Positions 26,616 through 34,304 of a DNA stretch of 58,927 nucleotides are shown here, piece after piece. The position numbers and the translations under genes were made by a program. The stretch comes from Oscillospiraceae bacterium (GTDB taxonomy: Bacteria; Bacillota; Clostridia; Oscillospirales; Oscillospiraceae): NCBI GenBank assembly GCA_017429325.1, contig JAFRPC010000021.1, positions 1 to 58,927 on the forward strand. The letters are read 5' to 3'. The stretch's first letter is position 1; each line of letters starts with the position of its first letter. A model generated the notes under the pieces. The model had not been told where the DNA came from. It saw only the letters and a program-made list of their open reading frames with translations, and ran no database searches.

Positions 26616-28028
26616 ATGAAATTGACTGACGATAGGGTCCGGCGCTGCCGCGCTTTGTTTCCGGTCGTCTTCACTCTGGCCTGGCCGACCATGCTGGAGG
26701 AGACGATGCAGACGGCGGTGCAGTACATCGACACCGCCATGGTGGGGCAGTTGGGCACCGACGCCACCGCCGCCGTGGGCTCCACCACCACGGTCAACTG
26801 GCTCATCGGCACCACGGTCTATGCCTTCGGCATCGGCTTTTTGGCTTATATTTCCCAGGCCCTCGGGGCAGGGAAGGGGGAACAGGCCAAGCGGGTCTCC
26901 GCCCAGTCCGTGCTGATGGTCCTGCTGACGGGCTGCCTGTTTACGGTCCTGACCTCCGCCTTCAGCAGCCGCGTTCCGGCCTGGATGCAGGTGGAACCCG
27001 CCCTGCGGCCCGTGGCCGCCCGGTATTTTCTGATCCTCTACCTGCCCATGCTGCCCCGGGCCGCCAGCGTCATCTTCGGCACGGTCCTCCGGGCTGCCGG
27101 AGACACCAAGACCCCCATGCGGGTGGGGGTGACAGTGAACCTGCTGAACGTCCTGCTGAACTTTTTGCTGATCTACCACACAAGGACAGTCTCGCTCTTC
27201 GGCCTGGAGTTCCGGATGTGGGGCGCGGGGCTGGAAGTCACCGGCGCGGCCATCGCCTCCGCCGTCAGCTTCACCTTTGGCGGCATCGCCATCACGGCGG
27301 CCCTCTGGCGGCACCCCACCGTCTCTCCCAAAGGCTATCCCGTCCGCCCGGACCGAAGCGTCCTGCGGCCCATCATGCGGGTGGCCCTGCCCAATATGGC
27401 CCAGCGCTTCACCACCTCCTTGGGCTATGTGGTCTTCGCCGCGATGATCAACTCCCTGGGCGACGTATCCACTGCCGCCCACACCGTGGCGAACACGGTG
27501 GAGTCCGCCTTCTACATCCCCGGCTACGGGATGCAGGCCGCCGCAGCGACCCTGATGGGCAACGCCATCGGGAAGCGGGACCGGCAGCGGCAAAAGGACC
27601 TCTCCGTTCTCATCGTGGCGCTGGAGGTGGGCATGATGCTGGTGACAGGCAGCCTCCTCTTTGCCTTTGCCCCGCAGATGGTCCGGCTCTTCAGCCACGA
27701 CGACCGGGTGATCGCCCTGGGCAGCACCGTGCTCCGGATGGTGGCCTGCTCAGAGCCCATCTTCGGCGTCGCCATCGTGCTGGAGGGAATGCTCCAGGGC
27801 GCCGGTCGGACCAAGGCCCCCTTTGTCTTCAACGTCATCGGCATGTGGGGGGTGCGCATCCTGGGCACCTTCCTCTTCATCCGCTTCCTGGGCGGCGACC
27901 TGGTCTCCGCCTGGGGCTGTATGATCGCCCACAATCTGCTGCTCTGCCTGCTCTTTGTGCTCTACTACCGAAAGCTGGAAAGGACATCATTCCATGGGAA
28001 AGACAGCCATCTATCCGGGGTCCTTTGA
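26616..28028 (+). CDS. MATE family efflux transporter (second copy)
   Basis: 470 residues, about twelve helices. The region TLAWPTMLEETMQTAVQYID is a MATE N-terminus, and the two halves repeat the fold. It differs clearly from the MATE protein at 3398. ATG 26616 gives a normal N-terminus after TTGGAGA; a much longer frame upstream overlaps UDG and is not used. Overlaps coaD by 35 bp. Confidence 0.92.
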   Translation: MKLTDDRVRRCRALFPVVFTLAWPTMLEETMQTAVQYIDTAMVGQLGTDATAAVGSTTTVNWLIGTTVYAFGIGFLAYISQALGAGKGEQAKRVSAQSVLMVLLTGCLFTVLTSAFSSRVPAWMQVEPALRPVAARYFLILYLPMLPRAASVIFGTVLRAAGDTKTPMRVGVTVNLLNVLLNFLLIYHTRTVSLFGLEFRMWGAGLEVTGAAIASAVSFTFGGIAITAALWRHPTVSPKGYPVRPDRSVLRPIMRVALPNMAQRFTTSLGYVVFAAMINSLGDVSTAAHTVANTVESAFYIPGYGMQAAAATLMGNAIGKRDRQRQKDLSVLIVALEVGMMLVTGSLLFAFAPQMVRLFSHDDRVIALGSTVLRMVACSEPIFGVAIVLEGMLQGAGRTKAPFVFNVIGMWGVRILGTFLFIRFLGGDLVSAWGCMIAHNLLLCLLFVLYYRKLERTSFHGKDSHLSGVL

Positions 28029-28467
28029 CCCCTTCACCAACGGCCATCTGGACATCGTCCGCAAGGCCTCCGACATCTTTGACCGGGTCTGGATCGTCAT
28101 CGGCGTCAACGCCGAGAAGCGCCGCTCCTTCCCGGCGGACCGAATGGCCGAGGCCATCGCCGAGACCCTGACCCGGCAGGGCATCCGCAACTGCGAGGTC
28201 GTCATCTGGGAGGGCCTGGTGGCGGAGTACGCCAAGCGCATGGGTACCGAGTACATGATCCGCGGTCTGCGGAACAACATGGACTACAACTACGAGGAGA
28301 ACGTGGCCTCGGTGAACAAGCTCATCAACCCGGAGCTGGAATACGTCTATTTCCGCTCCAACAACGTGGCGGTCTCCTCCTCCATGGTCAAGGAGCTCCA
28401 CGGCTACGGCAAGGACGTGTCCGCCTTTGTCCCGGAGACCGTGCTGCCCCTGCTGGAGACCCCGTGA
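27994..28467 (+). CDS. coaD: Phosphopantetheine adenylyltransferase
   Basis: 157 residues, standard length. It makes dephospho-CoA from 4'-phosphopantetheine and ATP. Motifs: YPGSFDPFTNGHLDIV (nucleotide-binding T-x-G-H), MIRGLRNNMDYNYE, and SSSMVKEL. GGAAAGGA precedes ATG 27994, inside the MATE gene end. Its product feeds carriers such as the ACP at 13278, but they are not linked in an operon. Confidence 0.96.
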   Translation: MGKTAIYPGSFDPFTNGHLDIVRKASDIFDRVWIVIGVNAEKRRSFPADRMAEAIAETLTRQGIRNCEVVIWEGLVAEYAKRMGTEYMIRGLRNNMDYNYEENVASVNKLINPELEYVYFRSNNVAVSSSMVKELHGYGKDVSAFVPETVLPLLETP

Positions 28468-28497
28468 TCCGCCGCCCGTCTCCCATGAGGTGAACCC

Positions 28498-29481
28498 ATG
28501 GCAAAAATGGAAAATCAAAAGCTGAAGCTCCTGGTGCTGAAGGACTATCTGGAGCAGAATACCGACCCGGAGCACCCGGCCACCATCCACGACCTTACGG
28601 CCTATCTGGAGAGCCGGGACATCCACGCCGAGCGCAAGAGCGTCTACCGGGACATCCAGCTCCTGCTGGACTACGGCTGCGACATCGTCGCCACCAAGGG
28701 CAAGACTGCCTCCTACTATATGAACGCTGGGGTCTTCGACCTGGCGGAGCTGAAGCTCCTGGCCGACGCGGTGCTGGCCTCCAAGTTCCTGACCGAGAAG
28801 AAGTCTTCCGTGCTGCTGAAAAAGCTGGGGAGCCTGACCAGCCGCCAGCGGGCGGTGGAGCTGCGCCGCTCCATGGTGGTCTCGGGCCGGGTCAAGTCCA
28901 TGAACGAGAGCGTCTTCTACAACGTGGACGCCCTGCATGAGGCCATCCGCACCAACAGCCAGATCCGCTTCCGCTACTTCGAGTGGAACCGGGACAAGGA
29001 GCGGGTCTACCGCAAGGGCGTCCGCACCGCCAGCCCCTACGCCCTGCGCTGGGACGACTCCAACTACTACCTGATCGCCCACACCCCGGAGTACGGCATC
29101 ACCCACTTCCGGGTGGACAAGATGAACAGCATCCAGCTCACCGGGGAGCCCCGGGTCCAGACCGAGGAGACGAAGCAGCTGGACCTTGCCAACTACGGCA
29201 AGGAGGTCTTCGGCATGTTCAACGGCGAGCTCCAGACCGTCCGGATGCGCTTCGAGAACGGGCTGGCCGGGGTCGTCATCGACCGCTTCGGCAAGGACAT
29301 CATGCTGATCCCCGACGACGACGCGCATTTCATCTGCGCCGCCGAGGTCATGGTCTCGCCGGTCTTCTACGCCTGGATCGCCTCCTTCGGCACCCGCGCC
29401 AGGCTCCTGTCCCCGGCGTCCGTTGTCGAGGGCTTCGTGGAGGACTGCAAAAACACCCTGGAACTGTATCAAACGCCGTAG
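28498..29481 (+). CDS. HTH/WYL-domain transcriptional regulator
   Basis: 327 residues. An N-terminal winged helix (ATIHDLTAYLESRDIHAERK, then SVYRDIQLL) precedes a WYL domain with the ligand-binding segment ALRWDDSNYYLIAH and a WCX-like C-terminal part. WYL regulators respond to ligands or nucleic acids and often control defence or metabolic genes. GAGGTGA precedes ATG 28498. The nearest downstream genes (GtrA, fucose isomerase-like) are possible targets. Confidence 0.92.
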   Translation: MAKMENQKLKLLVLKDYLEQNTDPEHPATIHDLTAYLESRDIHAERKSVYRDIQLLLDYGCDIVATKGKTASYYMNAGVFDLAELKLLADAVLASKFLTEKKSSVLLKKLGSLTSRQRAVELRRSMVVSGRVKSMNESVFYNVDALHEAIRTNSQIRFRYFEWNRDKERVYRKGVRTASPYALRWDDSNYYLIAHTPEYGITHFRVDKMNSIQLTGEPRVQTEETKQLDLANYGKEVFGMFNGELQTVRMRFENGLAGVVIDRFGKDIMLIPDDDAHFICAAEVMVSPVFYAWIASFGTRARLLSPASVVEGFVEDCKNTLELYQTP

Positions 29482-29504
29482 GGGCGCTCACTGAGCGCCC
29501 GCAC
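29481..29504. repeat. Short GTAGGGGC hairpin repeat
   Basis: GGGCGCTCACTGAGCGCCC is a self-complementary stem; an identical copy lies at 37880-37902. Confidence 0.8.
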
Positions 29505-29527
29505 CGCTCAGCCGAGGAGAACTATTC

Positions 29528-29956
29528 ATGAAAAAGGATCGCAAAGAGCTGTTTCGCGCCTTGAAATTTACCCTGTTTTCGGTCTCCGCCGGTCTGATCC
29601 AGATCGCGGTCACGTTTTTGCTTGCCCAATTTGTGATCACGGATAAAGCTCTGTACTGGATCCCCTATCTGATCGGCCTTATCTGCTCCGTGGTCTACAA
29701 CTTCACCATCAACCGGAAATACACCTTTCATTCGGCGGCAAACGTCCCCGTTGCCATGCTGAAGGTCTTTGCCTTCTACTGTGTGTTCACGCCGGCATCT
29801 ACGCTTTGGGTGAAATATTTCACGGAGACCCTGCACTGGAACGAGATCCTCGTACAGGCCGGGACCATGCTCGTCAACTTTGTCACGGAATATCTGTTCA
29901 CCCGCTACGTGGTCTACCGAAACCAGGTGGACAACGACGGCACTGTTTCCGAGTAA
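29528..29956 (+). CDS. GtrA family membrane protein
   Basis: 142 residues, four hydrophobic helices. LKFTLFSVSAGLIQIAVTF and the Asn-rich loop YNFTINRKYTF are typical of GtrA, a family linked to lipid-carrier sugar flipping in cell-surface glycan assembly. CGAGGAGAA precedes ATG 29528. No glycosyltransferase lies beside it. Confidence 0.88.
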   Translation: MKKDRKELFRALKFTLFSVSAGLIQIAVTFLLAQFVITDKALYWIPYLIGLICSVVYNFTINRKYTFHSAANVPVAMLKVFAFYCVFTPASTLWVKYFTETLHWNEILVQAGTMLVNFVTEYLFTRYVVYRNQVDNDGTVSE

Positions 29957-30011
29957 GGGCGGTCACATTGGCCGACCTCTCTGTCATATAGTTTGAAAAG
30001 GAGACCCAGCT

Positions 30012-31355
30012 ATGAAAGCCTTTACTCCCGTCTATGTCCCCGTGGGCGTCGGCACCTTCCATATGCCCAGCGCGGATGAGGCCTTTGCCCGTTCCTGTGA
30101 ACTGCTGAAAGGCTTCGACCCTAACTTTGTCTGCCCGGAGGACAAGCTTCTTTCGGTGGACGCCCTGCGGGCCTATCTGGAGCCACTGAAGCCGGACCTG
30201 ATCGTCTTCCAGAACCTGACCTTTGCCAATGCGGCCTATATGTCGGAGGTCCTGCGGCGCTTCGACTGTCCTCTGGTCCTCTGGACCCTGCGGGAGCCCG
30301 TCATCGACGGAGGCCGCCTGCGGCTGAACTCCCTCACCGGAGCCTACTCCGCCGCCAACGCTCTGCGGGCCTTTGGGAACCGCCCCTTCGTCTACGTCTA
30401 CGGCGCGCCGGACAACCCCCTCGTCATGCACCGGCTGCTCTGCGCCCTGGCCGCTGCCCGGGTCAAAAAGGACCTGCGCACCCTGAAGCTGGCCGCCGTG
30501 GGCCACACGCCCCAGGGCTTCGGCTTCGGCAGGGCCCTGGACGCCGAGCTCTTGTCCGTCTTCGGCGTGGAGCTGGAGACCGTGGAGGCCCGGGAGCTGA
30601 TTCGGCGGGCCAAGGCCGTCTCCGAGGCGGACTGTACTGCCTGCCTGGAAAAGACTGCCGCCTGCACCTGCGGCTTTGAGAACACCCCGGAGCAAAATCG
30701 GGTGGACCACGCGAAGCTTCTTCGGGCCTATCTGGATTATGTAAACGAAAAACACATCGGCGCCCTGGCCTCCCGCTGCTGGCCGGACTTCTTCACGGAC
30801 TACGGCACCCCGGTCTGCACGGTGCTGTCCATGCTCAACGACGCGGGGGTGGCCGCCGCCTGCGAGGCGGACGTCTACGGAGCCCTGTCCATGTGGATCG
30901 GGATGCAGCTCTCGGGTCAGCCCGCCTTCTTCGGCGACCCGGTCTCCCTGGACGAGGCCGAGAACAGCCTGACCTTTTGGCACTGCGGCGCGGCGGCCTG
31001 CTCCCTGGCGCGGCGGGACACCGGAGCCGCGGTGGGGGTCCACCCCAACCGGAGGATCGGCCCCGCCATGGACTTTGGCTGCGAGGCCTTCCCCACGGCC
31101 ACCGTCTTCCGGGTGGGCCGGGAGCCCGACGGCAGCTTCCGCTTCTTCCTGGCCGAGGGGGAGATCCTGGACAAGCCCAAGCAGTTCACCGGCACCTCCG
31201 TCGTCGTCAGGACCGACGCCCCGGTGCGGGAGCTGGTGGAAAACAGCGTCAAGGCGGGCTTCGAGCCCCACTTAGCCGTCCTCCGGGGCCGCCACGGGAA
31301 GGCCCTGGAATATCTCGCACAGTTCTTCGGCTTTGAAGTTGTGAAATACGAATGA
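30012..31355 (+). CDS. L-fucose/L-arabinose isomerase-like protein
   Basis: 447 residues, shorter than true FucI (~590). The order of a small N-terminal sugar-binding fold, a middle domain (VLWTLREPVIDGGRLRLNSL) and a C-terminal domain with FWHCGAAACSLARR agrees with the 'fucose isomerase-like' superfamily found in many anaerobes. I cannot place all metal ligands, so isomerase activity is uncertain. It stands alone between GtrA and the S66 peptidase; AAAAGGAGACC precedes ATG 30012. Confidence 0.78.
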   Translation: MKAFTPVYVPVGVGTFHMPSADEAFARSCELLKGFDPNFVCPEDKLLSVDALRAYLEPLKPDLIVFQNLTFANAAYMSEVLRRFDCPLVLWTLREPVIDGGRLRLNSLTGAYSAANALRAFGNRPFVYVYGAPDNPLVMHRLLCALAAARVKKDLRTLKLAAVGHTPQGFGFGRALDAELLSVFGVELETVEARELIRRAKAVSEADCTACLEKTAACTCGFENTPEQNRVDHAKLLRAYLDYVNEKHIGALASRCWPDFFTDYGTPVCTVLSMLNDAGVAAACEADVYGALSMWIGMQLSGQPAFFGDPVSLDEAENSLTFWHCGAAACSLARRDTGAAVGVHPNRRIGPAMDFGCEAFPTATVFRVGREPDGSFRFFLAEGEILDKPKQFTGTSVVVRTDAPVRELVENSVKAGFEPHLAVLRGRHGKALEYLAQFFGFEVVKYE

Positions 31356-31364
31356 TTCAGGAAT

Positions 31365-31414
31365 GTAGGGACGAGCATTGCTCGTCCGCGGACAAGCGAT
31401 GCTTGTCCCTACAA
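31365..31414. repeat. Pair of GTAGGGAC-type hairpins
   Basis: GGGACGAGCATTGCTCGTCC is followed by GGACAAGCGATGCTTGTCCC, two short dyads back to back. Confidence 0.8.
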
Positions 31415-31436
31415 CGTTGAACGAAAGGAGAGCGCT

Positions 31437-32483
31437 ATGATTAAAACCGTCGGCATCGTCAGCCTGTCCCGGGGCATCATCGGGGAGCCCTTCGTCAGGC
31501 ATGAATTCGATCTGGGCGTCCGCCGCCTGGAGGAGATGGGCCTGAAGGTCAAATTCCTGCCCCACGCCCTGAAGGGCATTGACTATCTGAAAAACCACCC
31601 CGAGAAGCGGGCCGAGGACCTGTTGGAGGCCTTCCGGGACCCGGAGATCGACCTGATCCTCTGCGCCATCGGCGGCGATGACACCTTCCGCCTGGCGCCC
31701 TACCTCTTCGAGCACGGGGAGCTGGCGGCGGCCCTGCGGCCCAAGCCCTTCCTGGGCTTCTCCGACACCACCGTAAACCACCTGATGCTCCACAAGCTGG
31801 GCCTGCCCAGCTTCTACGGCCAGAGCTTCCTGGCGGACCTCTGCGAGCTGGACAAGGATATGCTGCCCTACACCCGCCGGTACTTTGAGGAGCTCGTCAG
31901 GACCGGCACCATCCGCGCCGTGACCCCCAGCCCGGTCTGGTACGAGGAGCGCACCGAATGGGGCCCGGAGCAGGTGGGCGTCCCCCGCATCGCCCATCCC
32001 AACACCGGCTTTGAGCTGCTCCAGGGTGCTCCGGTCTTCGAGGGAAAGATTCTGGGCGGCTGCATCGAGTCCCTCTACGACCTGCTCACCGGGGGCCGCT
32101 ACGGCAGCGAGGCTGAGATCTGCCAGCGCTACGGCCTCTTCCCCGACGCGGAGGACTGGAAGGGCCGCATCCTCCTGCTGGAATCCAGCGAGGAAAAGCC
32201 CGGCCCGGCGCTCTACGAGAAGGTCCTGGTCCTGCTGAAGGAGCGGGGCGTCCTGTCCGCCGTCTCCGGCCTCCTGCTGGGCAAGCCCATGGACGGGACC
32301 TTTGAGGAGGAGTACAAGCAGGCTGTCCTCCGGGGCGTCGGCGACCTCCCAACCGCCAACGGCCTCCCGCTCTCCGTCGTCGCCAACCTCTCCATCGGCC
32401 ACGCCACCCCCCGCTGCATTCTCCCCTTCGGCGTGGACGCGAGGGTGGACGCGGAGCGGCAGATCATCGAATTTAACGTGTAA
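31437..32483 (+). CDS. S66 family peptidase (LD-carboxypeptidase/MccF-like)
   Basis: 348 residues. The nucleophile Ser is in FLGFSDTTVNHLMLH, the Glu in LLLESSEEKPGP and the His in SIGHATPRCILPFG, matching the Ser-Glu-His triad of S66. Members cut the L,D-bond in murein tetrapeptides or inactivate microcin C-like compounds (MccF). This form, with the long insertion before GGCIES, is nearer the MccF-like clostridial group. AAAGGAGAG precedes ATG 31437. A long palindrome follows. Confidence 0.9.
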   Translation: MIKTVGIVSLSRGIIGEPFVRHEFDLGVRRLEEMGLKVKFLPHALKGIDYLKNHPEKRAEDLLEAFRDPEIDLILCAIGGDDTFRLAPYLFEHGELAAALRPKPFLGFSDTTVNHLMLHKLGLPSFYGQSFLADLCELDKDMLPYTRRYFEELVRTGTIRAVTPSPVWYEERTEWGPEQVGVPRIAHPNTGFELLQGAPVFEGKILGGCIESLYDLLTGGRYGSEAEICQRYGLFPDAEDWKGRILLLESSEEKPGPALYEKVLVLLKERGVLSAVSGLLLGKPMDGTFEEEYKQAVLRGVGDLPTANGLPLSVVANLSIGHATPRCILPFGVDARVDAERQIIEFNV

Positions 32484-32498
32484 TATATCGAAAATCAA

Positions 32499-32545
32499 GC
32501 GAAAGAAGCGAGGAATTGCGGACCGCAATTCCTCGCTTCTTTCGC
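32499..32545. terminator. Bidirectional terminator hairpin
   Basis: A perfect 23-bp stem (32499-32521 with 32523-32545; GCGAAAGAAGCGAGGAATTG at the 5' end) lies between convergent genes. T/A runs on both sides are weak. Confidence 0.75.
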
Positions 32546-32557
32546 GCCGAAGGTTTA

Positions 32558-33967
32558 TTACAGCAGCTTTTCCTTTTCCACCTGGAGCGTTTCGATCGCC
32601 TTCTTATTCAGCGGATAGAAGAAGCGCAGCAGAAGGAAGACCAGCAGGAACAGGACCGCCGGGATCATGACCGAGTCGTTGTACATGGTTTTCAGGGCCG
32701 CATCCGTCAGGCCTTCGGTTTTCAGCTCGGTGCCGTTGTAGCCGATGCGCAGCAGGGGCACGTTGATCAGGATGGTGGCGACCGTCTGGCCCAGCTTCCG
32801 CATGAAGGAGTAGAAGGCGTAGGAGGTGGCAACGTCGTTGACCCCGTATTTCACCTTGTTGTAGTCGATGGCGTCGGTGGCGAGGACCCAGACCAGCAGG
32901 AAGAGGAAGGCGGTACCGATGCCGGCCATGAGATTCGCCGCCAGGTAGAGCCACACGTTGGCGATGCCCGCCAGGGCCAGCAGGAAGAGGGCGATGTTGA
33001 AGACCGCCGCCAGCAGCACGCCCCAGGCGCAGACCTCCCGCCGCCCAAACTTGTTGCCCAGCTTCGTGGCAAAGAACATGATGACAGCCACGGGCAGATA
33101 CTGGAACACCGTGGGCAGCATGGTCAGGCCGGGCTTTTGGAAGAAGTGGTGGAAGAGATAGGGGTTGTAGCCCTGGCCGAACATCTGCGCGGCCAGGAAG
33201 AGCATGGAGGCCAGCGCCACCGCCATAAAGGGACGGCTCTTGAGCAGGGCCTTGACGACCTTTGCGGTCTGTCCCTTCTGCCGGGGCTCCGGCTCGGAGA
33301 CGACCCGTTCCTTGGTCCAGGCGTGGCAGAGCAGATAGAAGACCACAGACAGGACGGCGATCACGCAAACGCCGAGGAAGACCCGGGTGTAGCTCATCTC
33401 CTTGGTGCCGTCCGCAAGGGTCACGTAGCACACGGAGGCCAGCACCATGGCCGGCATGGCGCCGAAGGTGGAACCGATGGAGCGGAAGACCGAGAGGGAG
33501 GAGCGCTCCCTGTCGTCAGAGGTGATGACCTGGGCCAGGGAGCCGTAGGGGATGTTGATGCAGGTGTAGAGCATCCCGAAGAGGATGTAGGTGGCGTAGA
33601 TGTAGGCCAGACGCCCCGCCGGGACGAGGCCCCGCACGTCCAGGAACATCAGGACGGCGGCCAGGGCCACGGGCAGAGAGAAGATGCGGATCCAGCGGCG
33701 GTAGCGCCCGTCGGCCTTCCGGCCCGCCCGGTCGATGATGCGGCCCCAGATGGGGTCGTTGACGGCGTCCCAGATCCGGGCGATGATGGTCATGACCATG
33801 ACGTGCAGCACGGAGATCTCCAGCACGTCGGTGTAGTACTTGTTGAGAACGCTCTGGGTCAGGCCGAAGACCAGGCAGGAGGCCAGGTCGCCAAAGGCAT
33901 AGCCCAGCTTGTCCCGGATGCCGATGCCGCGGGTGGCGGCCAGGGGAGAGGTAGATGCTTTGCTCAT
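32558..33967 (-). CDS. GPH family sugar:cation symporter
   Basis: 469 residues, about twelve helices. LGYAFGDLASCLVFGLTQ, the segment DAVNDPIWGRIIDRAGRK, and the central PYGSLAQVIT mark the glycoside-pentoside-hexuronide family (MelB, XylP, YihO/YihP). It lies downstream of the GH31 gene on the same strand and probably imports the glycoside that the GH31 enzyme cleaves. GGAGGATATACT precedes ATG 33967. Confidence 0.92.
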   Translation of the reverse strand: MSKASTSPLAATRGIGIRDKLGYAFGDLASCLVFGLTQSVLNKYYTDVLEISVLHVMVMTIIARIWDAVNDPIWGRIIDRAGRKADGRYRRWIRIFSLPVALAAVLMFLDVRGLVPAGRLAYIYATYILFGMLYTCINIPYGSLAQVITSDDRERSSLSVFRSIGSTFGAMPAMVLASVCYVTLADGTKEMSYTRVFLGVCVIAVLSVVFYLLCHAWTKERVVSEPEPRQKGQTAKVVKALLKSRPFMAVALASMLFLAAQMFGQGYNPYLFHHFFQKPGLTMLPTVFQYLPVAVIMFFATKLGNKFGRREVCAWGVLLAAVFNIALFLLALAGIANVWLYLAANLMAGIGTAFLFLLVWVLATDAIDYNKVKYGVNDVATSYAFYSFMRKLGQTVATILINVPLLRIGYNGTELKTEGLTDAALKTMYNDSVMIPAVLFLLVFLLLRFFYPLNKKAIETLQVEKEKLL

Positions 33968-33987
33968 AGTATATCCTCCGTTCTTGT

Positions 33988-34304
33988 GTATGTAGGGGCA
34001 AGCATCGCTTGTCCGCCGTTGTCTCTAAGTTGAAAGTTGAAAATTGAAAGTTGAAAATGAATGTGTTTTTCAGATTGCTATCTGAAAAACTGCGTATCAT
34101 TTGCCGCACTTTCGATACGGGTCAGTCATCGAAACAAATTTGAATAATCGCCTGCGGCGACGGATTAAGGTTAAATCTCCCCTGCCCCTCTTTTAAGCAA
34201 AAGAGGGCTTCCTGCGGGGCGTTGAAGCGAAATGTTTTTCGTCGTTCAAATGGCAATTTGAACGACACCGAAACTTTCAACTTTCAACTTTCAACTTTCA
34301 ATTT
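33988..34304. repeat. Nested repeats between the GH31 and GPH genes
   Basis: A GTAGGGGCAAGC hairpin (33990-34016) is followed by an array of (A)AGTTGAAA units at 34027-34056. An inverted array of TTTCAACT units lies at 34273-34304; its last unit supplies the GH31 stop codon. Between them are small dyads such as TTTTTCAGA/TCTGAAAAA and CGTTCAAAT/ATTTGAACG. No ORF is present. Confidence 0.85.
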
